From the NCBI RefSeq assembly GCF_000003815.2, contig NC_049979.1, positions 15,786,393-15,850,392 on the forward strand: 64,000 bases of DNA. Direction: 5' to 3'. Numbering within the stretch: position 1 is the stretch's first letter; each line of letters begins with the position of its first letter. The position numbers and the translations under genes are program-made. A model generated the notes under the pieces. The model was not told the DNA's origin. It was given only the letters and a program-made list of their open reading frames with translations, and made no database searches. Source of the stretch: Branchiostoma floridae (lineage: Eukaryota > Chordata > Leptocardii > Amphioxiformes > Branchiostomatidae). Shown here piece by piece: positions 10,991 to 22,700 of this stretch.

Positions 10991-13299
10991 TCATTGCTTG
11001 TCCTTGTCTGTGTCTGGTTGTTTGTCCAGCAGGGCCGACCTGATGCCGACCTTCTGTAGTTCCTCCACCAGGTCTCCGTTCTGGTGCATCTGCAGTAAGA
11101 TGTCACAGCCGCCCACAAACTCCCCGCTCAGGAAGACTTGTGGGATGGTTGGCCAGCTACTGTAGTCCTTGATACCTGAAGATACAAACAGTTGTCAAAA
11201 TTACAGTGAGATTTAGATATGAACATGGAGCTTTTTGTGTAGTAGCTGGCATGGTACAGTGTACCTTATTCATGTCCAGTATTTCAAAAGTAGCCACTGA
11301 CAGCTGGTAATCTCTAAGCAGTTAAATACTATTTTGGCACTTGGATACTGTCTTGCTAGTGGAAGATCTATTTTGGGATTTAATACACAGCTGGCACCTT
11401 CACACAAACACAAGGTCATTCCAATATATGTATCTTATTAGATGTTCACAGTCTAATTTTTCTGTAATCAATTTTTGTAATTAAAACACCAGACCACCAA
11501 GGATCGAAATCATGTAATAATGTTATGCTCCACTGTTATAACCATGTAGGCATCATTTTCACACGCCCCTCCCCCGGCCTATATATGGTACTTGTAGAAT
11601 TATAGAGGGGCGAGTAAGAACAGAAAGAAACAAACATGCCATCCGGGTCAGCGGATTACAAATCCAACGTGCAAACCACAACACCAAAAGCTCTAGAGCC
11701 ATTGGCGTGGTCAGTTTGGCAGCGCTTAAACCCCACTGTTACACTACTCCCCCTTTTCTTTTCAAGATTTGTCCTCGAATCTCCGAGATCGACATCCCTG
11801 TGTGGCATATCTTAGTCTGTTACTCACAGTGTGGCACATCCGCTAGCCTGTTACTCACTGTGTGGCACATTTACAGCCTGTTAGGCCCGATCTAGACACA
11901 TTTTTCCCCGATGTAGCCCCATCTACCGATATCGGCGGGGCCGATATCGGGGCGCATCTAAACACATTTTGCAAATGGTAGCGCGGGACACCCGCGGCGC
12001 GGAACATTCGTGACCTCTGGTGACACATCCCTCGGATTTCAAAATGGCAGGAATGCCGCTAGCTTTTCCACTCGTTATCAATCAGGTAATGTTCTTTCTG
12101 TATCTCATGCACGTGACCTTAAACATGAGACGCCATGCAAGGGTAGGGCGCAGGAGGCCATTGAGATACAGGGAGAGACGACAGCGGCCGGCTAGAGTGA
12201 ACGCAGCGTTCTTTCTCACTGCCCTGACTGTGGCGGAGGGTGGAGAGCCTGTACACCGGGGTGTACCAAAGAATCCCGCGTCCTTTTGGGATCTCCTCCT
12301 CTGACCATACACTTATAACTATAAGAAAGGCGGTTTCTACATGGCTCCATGGCGCGCACAGCTTTTCCCTTTGCCATCTTTCTCTCCCGCGCCAAAATGC
12401 CGCTGGTCCCGCGCTATATGCTAATGAGCCCGCGTTAACAATAGTTTTATGCTAATGACCTTCCCGAATTCGGGAAGCATCTACACGCGCGCAGAAGATG
12501 TTGGGGACCCCTGCTAAGGTATCAGTAAGGTATCATACGAATGGTCCAGACCTTTCGGGAGAAATTTTCCCGATATAGTAATGGCGATATAGCAGTTCCA
12601 TCTAGACGATGAAAAAAAGCTGTCGGCAAATGGTTGTAGGCTCGCCAATATCGGGAAAAATTGTATGTAGATTGTGCCTAACTCACAGGGCCGGTGTGGG
12701 AACCATTGTAGAATTATAGAGGGGCGAGTAAGAACAGGAAGAAACAAACATGCCGATATCCGGGATCGAACCGGGGTCGGCGGATTACAAATCCAACATG
12801 CAAACCACAACACCAAAAGCTCTAGAGCCACTGGCGTGGTCAGTTTGGCAGCGCTTAAGCCCCGCTGTTACATACTTCCCAATCTGAGCTGAGATGACCT
12901 CGAGGACGTTGACTTGCATAACTAACAATCATGTCATCCAGCTGGATTATAAAATAATAATAATCGTCTGGTGTATGATTCTATTATAATCGATTGCCAC
13001 ACAGATTTCTGTCTTCAAACTTTACCTTGTCTAAGATTCTCGTCTTCTAAGACGTTGTAAGAGGAGTAGTTGTCGACTCCGTGCATCCTGAGGATCTGTA
13101 CCACGGCGTTACTGAAGCCGCACATGGGCTGCTGTGGAACACCCTTCATAAACACCACCACCTTGTCCTTCTTCACCAGCCCGTCGATGTGTTCCCGGCT
13201 CCCCGTGTCCGCTGCCTCACTGCTCAGGGCCCGCAGGAAAGCCGACCGAGCCCCCTGCGTCCTCAGAAACCTAGCTGTGGTGAGAAAAACTCGACTCAT
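10991..13299 (-). CDS. GLRX5: Mitochondrial monothiol glutaredoxin 5
   Basis: Two exons, 13299-13026 and 11175-10991 (stop TGA), give 152 residues; the human protein is about 157. The N-terminus is Arg/Ser/Ala-rich with no acidic residues for about 27 positions, as expected for a mitochondrial targeting peptide. The monothiol active site CGFS is at residues 60-63, preceded by [17 protein letters not shown]. The second exon carries the glutathione-binding WPTIPQVF and GGCDI motifs. GLRX5 transfers [2Fe-2S] clusters from the ISC scaffold to acceptor proteins in the matrix, working with HSPA9/HSCB. The single intron holds the TRIM-like element at 11593-12872. The start is within about 450 bases of the divergent ankyrin-GH20 gene. 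Confidence 0.95.
11884..12678. mobile_element. Nested Harbinger-like non-autonomous DNA element
   Basis: The termini are inverted copies: GGCCCGATCTAGACACATTT on the left against GGCACAATCTACATACAATT on the complementary right end, each continuing into a TTTTTCCC-CGAT block. It is flanked by TTA (left) and TAA (right), interpretable as a 3-bp TWA target duplication with one substitution, because the TRIM's own repeat reads CCTGTTACTCAC at this place. An internal ORF (12020-12304, containing [14 protein letters not shown] and an Arg-rich middle) could be a transposase remnant, but I cannot confirm that. Confidence 0.5.
12750..12835 (-). repeat. tRNA-Thr-like segment in the intact LTR
   Basis: On the minus strand this part of the LTR contains an A-box-like TGGTGTTGTGG, an anticodon-loop-like TTTGTAA (anticodon TGT) between TTGGA and TCCGC, and a T arm with the B box GGTTCGATCCC. 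It is not a full tRNA because the acceptor stem is absent. The other LTR copy has lost the B box through a deletion around 11640-11650. Confidence 0.55.
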
Positions 13300-13745
13300 G
13301 TTGCATTCACCCCGAAACTACTGCTATTACATCAGTGAGAAACTTCTGATCGTTTGAAGGTTGACCGAACAACACCTCCATCCGCCATATCCGGTGAGAA
13401 CTATTTTTGTCCATTGAGCAAATTTGGAAAGCAATATTGACATATGCTGCTACATCCTGGTAACCATTAATGAGTGTAGTATGTACAAATATCCAGTCAG
13501 TTTTTTTTTTAACATTGTGTATTTTGTGTACATTGGTAGGGCGGAAGATTATGTACCGGAGGTCAAAGTTGCCCGCCGGAAGTACATGTTGACCCCTGAC
13601 CTGGCGAGGACAGGGCGATGTGGCACCGACAACACTGACAGGAAAGCCGGTTGTACGGCTCACGGTTCGGATATGGCTTAAACTAACATTTTCTCCAGAA
13701 AACTGGATGTTGTTTTATCTGACAACCAAGGAAAGGGAACGAAGA
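13300..13745. promoter_or_regulatory. Putative bidirectional promoter, GLRX5 / ankyrin-GH20
   Basis: GLRX5 starts leftward at 13299 and the ankyrin-GH20 gene starts rightward at 13746 (or 13707), so at most 446 bases separate the two start codons. No TATA box is evident near either start. The spacing is the basis of the call; no transcription start was mapped. Confidence 0.45.
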
Positions 13746-16700
13746 ATGCTGCAGGAGTTCGTGGACAACCTGCAGGCCGGCATAGACGCGGACAGAACCG
13801 ATATCGTGAGGGAGATCGTTTCAGCGGCGGCCAAGTGTAGGTCGCAGTTTGGGGCGGTCAGAACTTTGGAAACCTAGAGCATCAAAGATCTTTGAATTAA
13901 TCTTAATTGTGCATCTTTCAAACATTTTATAGTCTTTCAGAAATTCTGGTACTACCGCATAGTTTTTCGATGCATTAGTTTATTGATAGATGTCCATTAG
14001 ATGTGCAACGTTTGTTGAAAATGGTTGTTAGTTATCCTCATGCCTCAACTGCTTTCCTACTATCCTAGTCAACAGTTTACCTAATTAAGTTGCCAATTTG
14101 AATAACTTAAGGCGTGTGTATTCTTAATGTCTAGCTTCCTGTGATTTCTACACAGTACTGTTTCCTCATGATCAACACATCGTAACTCAACTCATGGGAT
14201 GTCGTGAAATCATATTTTAGAGCTGGCAAGTGTCCAAAGGATAGTTCCAAACATACCAGATGCAGATATAGAGGAATAAGGCCACACCAATTTAATTTCT
14301 TGGTTCACGGATTCGCTCGCTCCTATTTTTTGGAAAAAAAAATAAAAATAAAAATTATCACTCAATTTTATTTCGCCCTCTCGCTCCATATTTTTTATGA
14401 AAAAATCCGTGAACCAAGAAACCATTGGTGTGGCCTAAAGAAAGGAAAACTGTAATTGGGTGTGTCAAGCTTGGATAAAGTAGGAAAGTTAAGCTTTTGA
14501 GATGACCTCTTTGATAAGGAGGTTGGTATTCATCACACCTCTTCATATACATGTAACATTACTAGTACTTATAATCCAATAAGTATCAGATGGCAGCATC
14601 AGTGACAGTTATTGGCTCATATTACACCACAGGGACCAAGTTTGGTGGGATGTCATAACTATGAGTCAGTATGTGTATAATTGCAAGATTGCATGAAAAA
14701 ATAAGATGAGTGGGTTGGAAGGTGTTGTGGTTTTAGCTTTGGTATGGTTATGGCTTTACATTACAAAGAACATCTCATCATCTAGTGTTTTTTAATGCAC
14801 CTGACAGGCAAGGATGCAGATGAAAATATCCAGGTGAAAAGTTGTTTGTCTCACCTGTCATGTTTTGTTGTTGCACCTGACAGGTGAGGATGCAGATGAA
14901 GGAGACATCCAGGTGAAGAAGCTGCTGAATCACCTGGATGCAGAGGAGCAGACATTCCTACACGTGGCCACTAAGGTTAGACAACTTCATCTGTATGTCT
15001 CTGTTCTACATGTGATTTAATGAAACCATACTGATGAAGGTGTATTGTCAATTATTAAAACATATTTACAATAGGAGAGATATAAATAGAGATAGAGAAA
15101 GTAAATGCTTTTATTAGATTTGATGTATTTTTCTTTGAGCCATGTTAACTTACAAAATATTTCAGCAAGGCAGCGTGGACATCATACGCACCCTGCTGTC
15201 CGCTGGTGCTGACCCCGGCATCCAAGACAAGAATGGCGACACGCCCTTTGACCTTTCACCTTCCCAGGCTGTCACCAATGTGTACAACGAGGAGCTTCTC
15301 CAGGCCATTGCTCAGTCTAAGTAACACAGTTGAATTTTATTCTACACTTTGATAGGGTAACCTCAGTAACAATGTCTATTTACTTTTTACTGGCTATCTT
15401 TTCTGATAACTTGCCTACAAAGGATGCTTGTAGCACAGTAGTGAGGAATCGCTGAGGACGTTATGGCATATCACATTGATGTTGTTTCACTAGGATACAG
15501 TCCCTGGCAAGGTTTAAACTGGTCATGAAAGGTGGTAGTCACTCACTCTTGTAAACCTTCCAAGTTGAATGAGTTGATGATGTTCTGTTCTTTTCTCTTC
15601 AGTGTTGGTCGTGTGTGTCAGCTGATCGCAGCAGGGGTCAACATTAACCTGCGAGACTCCGTGGAGGGAAGGAACACCCCGCTGCACTGGGCCGCCTCCT
15701 TCGCCAACCATGAGATGGTGCAGTGTCTCTGTGGTCAGTCTTTTACCATTAACGTGTACATATGCTGTTATTACCTCTTGTACGAAAGTTATGGGTTCAG
15801 TTTTATTTGTTGATTTGTCTCTTTGGAAGAAGATCAGAGGTGTTTTTAAATATCTCCTGTTCAGTAAGTAGCCTGAGAAATGATGATAATAGTGTAGGGA
15901 ACGAACAAACTTATAAGTGCATTGGAGATTGATTTTGGCACCTGTTTATTGCTACAGACAGAGGGGCAGATGTGAACCTGTGTAACAGTAAGGGTGCCAC
16001 AGCCCTGCATGATGCAGTCCTGAGGAAAGACACAGACATCGTACAGGAACTACTGGAACATGGGGCCTGTCCACTCATGGTGGGCACTAAAGGGTAGGGA
16101 ATGCTGAAAACAAGAACATGCTTATACATGTGATAGAAGTTAAGATACCACTTTATATCCAGGAAGAAAACATAGAATTGGTTGTTACTTGTTAGTTGAT
16201 GGTCTTCAGTGGTGATGAGCTGTTGAGTTGAACTATGCACAGTTTTGTTGTTACTGCTTACAGTGGTGTCTAGGTTTTACAGATGTTCTTTAACTTTTGA
16301 ACACATTAAGTTCCTGATGTTTCCTTCTGCAGGAGTTACACAGGAAAGAGAGCCCTGGACCTTGCTGACCCATCCTCAGAACTGCATATCTTGCTGCAGG
16401 AGTACAGCAGCAAGGCTTTGGCTAATGGAACACTGGCTGAGGACAGCTCGGCAGGTATGGGGAATCAAACTACATTTTTCATGCAAGTCAATCAAAAGTG
16501 CAAGTGGTGCAAATTAGTATTAGAAATCTAAATCTGTACTAAATTCCACACTGATAACATGTCCACAAAGATTTTCAGCATTTATGTGTCTGTTTTGTAA
16601 AACTTCTATTCAGTTGATTCTGTCTAAAAAAAAGTTGCTATTAAAAGTTGTGTTCACCCCTAAATAACAAAGTGTGACATTATATGCTGATTTATATGAG

Positions 16701-19700
16701 ATGGAAGTATAGGCCACAAGCATATGTGGTACTAACTAACCTTAATTTGTTATTAAACTTGCCCATTGTACAACTATGGCTAAAACATTTTCAGATTCTG
16801 TAACCTCATGTTTGACTTCTTTTGTGTTAGCTCAGAATATTTCAACTTGGTACAGATATTAAGAAGTTTGTTCCACATTCTGTTCTGACAGAGAGTGTTG
16901 AGGGCGAGGACCCTGTTACACCTGACCTCCTGGCACACAAGAAAGCGCCCCCTCCCTTGTTGAGCAGGAAGGACAGCACATTGTCTGAGGAACTGCGTAT
17001 ACCGCCCATCCCCATCCCTGTGAACATGGAGGCAGAGGGGGCAGATAACTCCCTACAGATGGACAGTCACCTCGTGGATAAGGTCAGGGTAGTGGACTAC
17101 TCATTTCTTGTCCTAATGGGGTGGTAGCAAGTTAGAATTCTTACTTCATAACTGTACAACATTGCTTGTTAGGGTTGCTTGACACCAACGTCCAGTTTAT
17201 GCATATATGAACTTTCTCTTTTCAAACTTATACCATGGACTATTCCCTAAACTATTGAAAGAAGATTAGTGGATGGTAGAAATTGGTCTTTGATTACAAA
17301 TTTATCATGTATAAAAATGATTAGAAGGTAAAAATGATTAGTGGGAACTTCTAGATTGAAGTGTGGCTGTGCAGTTGTTCTTCAGTTCATGCTGCCTCTA
17401 GGGCAGTTTTTCAAGTGCATGCAGCTAACTTTTAACCATGCAAAGTCAGCTACAGCCAAGGAGATTCTGATGAGAAAATCATTGCCTTATTCAGATAAGC
17501 CATCTGCTGTCGGCGACCAATGTGTCTGCTCCCCCGAGCCCCCTGGTGACCGATACCAGACTACACCTGCTGTGGCCACAGCCACAAAGACTGGCACAGG
17601 GAGAGGGAGACCCCTGGAGGCCTAGTGCAGAACTGCAGGTGTTTGTTGACCAAGGTCCTCACCAGGGTAGGTGGCTGTGCTAACACAGTCAAATGCAGGT
17701 TTCTGTACAGTTCTTCAGTCCTCTAGCTCATCCCTAGATATGACCTGATACAATATATTAAGTCTAATCCAAAATTCATTCATCTATTCCTTAGGCCAAG
17801 GTGTATACTCACCAAAAAATACAAAATTCCACTTCCACTTCCACAAAGCCATTCAGATTATCTGTAAAAGCCAGCAAACCAACAATGCTGTAGAAAGTAT
17901 GAATTTCTTGATGAAATGTCATAACATAAGGCAAGTAGTAGGTAGCATTTTTGCTTTACAACACCCAAACAACTCATGTTTTTTCCATAATGTGACCACA
18001 TGTCATGTATTCCTGCTGAACACAGTGAATGTAACAGACATCATGGCCCTGTGGGAGAACCTCCAGCCCAGTCTCCAGCTGATGGGGCTGCAGTACTCCC
18101 TGTGTGCTGGTCCTGCCAGGCGGGTCCCGGACAGGCCGGTGGTCGTGTGCCTTGTCAATAGCAGGCTGTGTAACAGGAGCAACAGCTACAGGATCACAGT
18201 CTCACATAAAAGGGTACTACAATGTTTATGTATTACCAGTAGTATGGTTTGACAGTGTTTGAAGTGTTAGTACTGTACATTCATTTGTTAATGCTGCATG
18301 GCACTTAAAAATAGGTGGAAAAAAGTATAGGTCTTTTGAATCTCAACAAACAAATGGACCATAAGGCTAGAGTGTGCTGTCCATGGAGGTAATATGTTTA
18401 GGTTGGCATAGTTTGGTGTGTGTCTTACTTTGCAACTGCAATACAATTCCGCTATTTCACAGATAAATTGTACCCACATTTCAGGTTCTGCTCGTGGGTA
18501 GTGACACCTGTGGCCTGTGGTATGCCTTGTGTACATTTCTGCAGCTCCTTAAACTGTGCCATAACCAGGGGATCCCTGCACTACAGGTGAATTATCTCAT
18601 CTTATACTAGTAGTATATAGACAATACTTTATAGATAACCTAAAATCTTCCTGTTTGTCCTTATCTACATCTGTAGAGCAGCATCATTGGACTGTTTTAG
18701 AATTTTGAATTAATTATAAGTAATTAGACACTGACCTGGAAATTACCTTTTTTTTTTTCTTTCTTTAACATTTACAGTTTTTGTTTGCATGTAATTTGGT
18801 CTTGTTATATAGGATATGATTTTTTTCCTATTCCAGATCACTGACTGGCCACAAGTCAGTTGTAGAGGAGTGCTTATAGAAACTTGCAGTGGAAGAGTCC
18901 CGAAACTGGTAAGCCTCGTACCATTTTTTAAAATGCACTCAATATGATAAATGATTTATGTATGTTTTCCTTTCAACAATCTTATGTGTGACTGGAACTG
19001 TAGCCCCATTTTAAATGCCCCTCTTGTCTCACTCATCTCTTTTGTTTTTCCTGCAGGAGAACCTCTTAGTACTAATAGAAAGACTGGCTCTCCTGAAGAT
19101 AAACCAGGTAAACATACATGTACCCTTCTTACTTAAAATGGCATCTGATTTAGTGTCATTAATGAATGGGGTATCCCTGCCAAGTATGTAATTTTTTTTA
19201 CCACAATAATTGCTACATGTATCTCTCCTCAGGTACATCTGTACACCAAGGTGGACAGTCCAGTACCAGAGCCTTATAGTCCCAGGTAAGGGTATTTAAA
19301 AGAAGACAAGTATACACTTTCAATATTTGCAGTTGCCAACTTTAAAATATTGATTCAGATGTAAAGTTATCAGTCAATGCATAACTTGTGTATATTGGAG
19401 CAGAGATAAGAAATGAAGCTTTAGGCACTTATTCTGGCACAAACTCCCCTTTTTTGCAGTGAGCTGTGCCAGATCCAACAGTTTTGTCAGAGGAGACACA
19501 TGATGTTGGTTCCTACCATTGATGTAACAGGAGACAGTAATATGGATGGTTCTCCACTCTCTGCATATGTCAGACACTGTAAAAATAGGCTCAGAGCATT
19601 CCCAGCCTGCAGGTCAGTAGTATGAACAGCTGTCTTCATCTTGTTGCTGATGTAGTGATCTGTTTAGCTGATGCAGTTGCTTTGTCACTGCTAATAAACA

Positions 19701-22700
19701 ACTGGTCCATGTGCTCAGGACGTGGTATTCCTCAGAACCTAATGCTGTCCATGTGTACAAAGTATATGCTGCATCACACCTACTCAAGTTTTTAAATCAC
19801 TGTTGTATTTTTAAATCTTTAGTCCCACCTATGTTAAATCTCTGTTTCAGTTATGTAAATGTTGGTCCAGTCCTGAGTGAACTAATTCTGGAAGATGCCA
19901 GACAACGACTGGCAGATGGGGTAAGTAAATAATTATTCATTCTCAAAAAGAAAAACATTTACCTAAAGAGTTGTAACACAAGTTAGATCAAACATTCCTA
20001 GTCACAATGCAGCCTGTACATTTGTACCTAACAATCATTCCTTGATTCATAATGCAGCCTGTACCTAGCAAGCACACCCTTGTACATACAACGGATACCA
20101 TGTGGGGGGTTAGAATTCAAATCATTTGGTTTTGTGTGATGATAATTTGTCCCTTTGTCTCCTACAGATAGATTCAGCTACAACTTCAGACTCATTTCCC
20201 CAGCTCCCAGTACTGGACCATCAGACTCCCTTGTTGTGTGTGAACAGCAGAGAGGGGATAGCAGGATATGCACAGTGCCTTCCCCTGGGCTGTATTGCCA
20301 CAGAGTATGGCAACAAGGTAAGCACTTTGGAAGCAATATTTTCCAGCTAGGAAGGCCAGATTTGTATGAATGCCTTTAATTTGGATCTGTCAATACTTCT
20401 ACAATTGTTTACACATAGGTATATTCTCATATTCAACTGAGGAGCTTTGTCTAGAGTCTTCATGTTTATATTTTATCCATGGATGCTGTTTTATTCACAA
20501 GATAGTGAATTGCTTGGCCTAGTTCAATATGCTGTCTATAGTTCTGATATACATAAAACACCAGGAAACCAGGCTTAATGGCCAGTCCTGCTAACCTACC
20601 CCAGCCCAGACTGTCCCTTGTGTGGGTGGCAGGTTTGGCAGGTAGAAGTTGTGGGAACTGTTGGACAGGTGATCAGGACAGCCCTTCTGGTCACATGCAG
20701 CTTCAGTCCCAACATGACCTTTAACCTGCAGGAATATGGAGTTGGACAGGAGATGTTTGTCCAAACTCTGACAGGCTGACAGGGAGAGTCAAGCGGGGTG
20801 TCTGAGGTGCCAGGCTTCAGGAATGTTCTGGCATGCGATTCACCCCAAACAAAACTTTGAACTTATATGAATAGACTTGGACTTCAGTGTTGTACTTTCT
20901 TTGCACAACAATATCTGTTTTTCTGAGGTCAATATTCATTAGATATAGCTTATCTCTGTACTTTCCCTGTACACTTTTCGCTCAGACACTTCCTTAAGTA
21001 TCTACACTGCTAACGATCTTGTAGTGATTCCTGATGAGTTTATGATGTAACATGTAATAGCATTAGGTAACTGTGCCTGTGAGTTGTTACTGCCTTACCT
21101 CCAATGTTGCCTTATATGTCTTCATCTCTTTCAGGCTGACTATGACTTCCAAAAATGTTCCAAAGACATTGTAGAAGAAGGGTGAGTACTTGTAGTTCAC
21201 ACTAAAACTCTTAATTGTAAAGCAATTTTTGCACACGTATTTGAGTTCAAGAGAATATGTCTATCAACTCCATCCCTCAGTATGAATGGAGGTTAACCTG
21301 GACTTGTACATTGTTGTTTGTCTGTTATTTCAGACATGGACTTATTCTATGCCCTGGAACAGCGGCCTGGGACAGGTAAGTGTTATGGATGTCTACTGTA
21401 ACATGTACTAGTAATTGCTTTGATGAACCCATTTTGATTGAAAACATTGAAAGTAACATTTGTTTTGAGAGGCAAACAAAACTGATTTTGCTGAACAGGC
21501 AGATTGAAGTAAGCTCTAATCTTGGAAGTGGTATTTCAACTATATCAGAAGTATGAAAAATGATAAGAATTAAGATCATGCAATTTGTTCTTGACAGTAT
21601 TGGAGGCTGCCCAGAAGCAACTGTGAGCAACATCTTCAACGCTACAAGAGCTGCTGTGTCTTATGGTGCCTTGGGGATACTTGTCTGTGATTGGTCGGGC
21701 AGAGGTCATCTGAATCACCAGCCAATCAGCTGGCCTGGCTTTATTACCACAGCTGGTTTGTCGTGGAACCCCTCCTCTCATTGGGTGAGTAGCTAACCCT
21801 TAGGTTATGGCCGTGTGAATGGGAACTGCTCAAGTACATGTGTACAGTGTAATTTATTCAGTTAAAGAAGATGAGTGTTACTTTCATATTTGGAATGAAC
21901 ATTTTAGATTATTTCAACACAAGTCACTGTAAGCTTGCAAACTCAGAGGTCTCAGAGTTAAACATTATACATCTGTACTTTCTTCATGCACATGTTGTAT
22001 TTACTTAGCTTCTCATATAATCAGTCAAAAGTCACATACCTAGTGTACATATTCTCATATGTTATTACTCTAAATCCTGGTGAAGGATTGCAAGAATGTC
22101 TGTCACAGGCTATTAGTTGATTCCAGCTTGGAGAGAGATGGTCTCACATGAAGATTGAAGTCACAATGTTTATTTCATGAGTATAATAAGTTACCATGTT
22201 TGTGTCCTATCTCTCCAGGACTTTGTCCATGCCAACCTCCCAGACCTGATCAACACCCATGTGTACCAGGACAGAGCTGGTGTGATGGGTCAAGTCATCA
22301 TCGAGCTGGGTCGGGCGGAGACTTACCTCCTCAGGGTGTCGCGGCAGCAGCGTATGAACGACAACACGGACCTGCCTGGTCAGGACGGGTCCCTCCTGTA
22401 CCAGCTCATGTCACCAAAACTACTGGAGGACAGTGTGAACATCGAGAGACTCACACCCGACAACGTGCAGGTCAGGGTGCTACACACTTGGACAAAACAA
22501 TTCCCCAATCACTCAATTGATTAATTAATTGATCAATCAATCAGTTATTTAGTCAGTCAATCAATCGATCTGTCTTTTATACAAACACGTTTACAGACAT
22601 TAAAAGTACACATCCCTTGAAGTCTCAAAAAATTGCCTTAGGCTGAAGATTTATTAAGGGTAAATAAAGGTAGAAAAAAGTAGAATGGTAATGATAAAAC

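Larger units (their letters stand above)
11593..12872 (-). mobile_element. TRIM-like LTR retroelement with tRNA-like promoter in its LTRs
   Basis: Two direct repeats, 11593-11743 (151 bp) and 12707-12872 (166 bp), each read TGTAGAAT...TGTTACA on the plus strand and are near-identical apart from a roughly 18-base deletion in the first. They are flanked by a 4-bp duplication TACT (11589-11592 and 12873-12876). Read on the minus strand, a TGG primer-binding-site start lies one base after the 5' LTR (TGGTTCCCACACCGG), and a polypurine tract (AAAAGAAAAGGGGGAGTAG) ends at the 3' LTR. This is the layout of a terminal-repeat retrotransposon in miniature; no gag or pol is present. Internal sequence includes three imperfect copies of TTACTCACWGTGTGGCACAT. 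A DNA transposon is nested inside (11884-12678). Confidence 0.75.

Noticed and set aside
12020-12304. Host gene encoding a 94-residue Arg-rich protein
   Set aside because: It lies entirely inside the inverted-repeat element at 11884-12678 and is more likely a transposase remnant or chance frame.
11593-12872. First read as two independent tRNA-derived SINE insertions
   Set aside because: Same-orientation copies with TG...CA ends, one 4-bp duplication outside the pair, a primer-binding site and a polypurine tract fit an LTR element better. The tRNA-like segment is internal to each repeat and not at one end.
13746-17666. Separate ankyrin gene ending before the GH20 domain
   Set aside because: No stop falls within the phased exon chain, and exons at 16856-17082 and 17495-17666 bridge the two parts with good splice sites. 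Transcript data could still change this.
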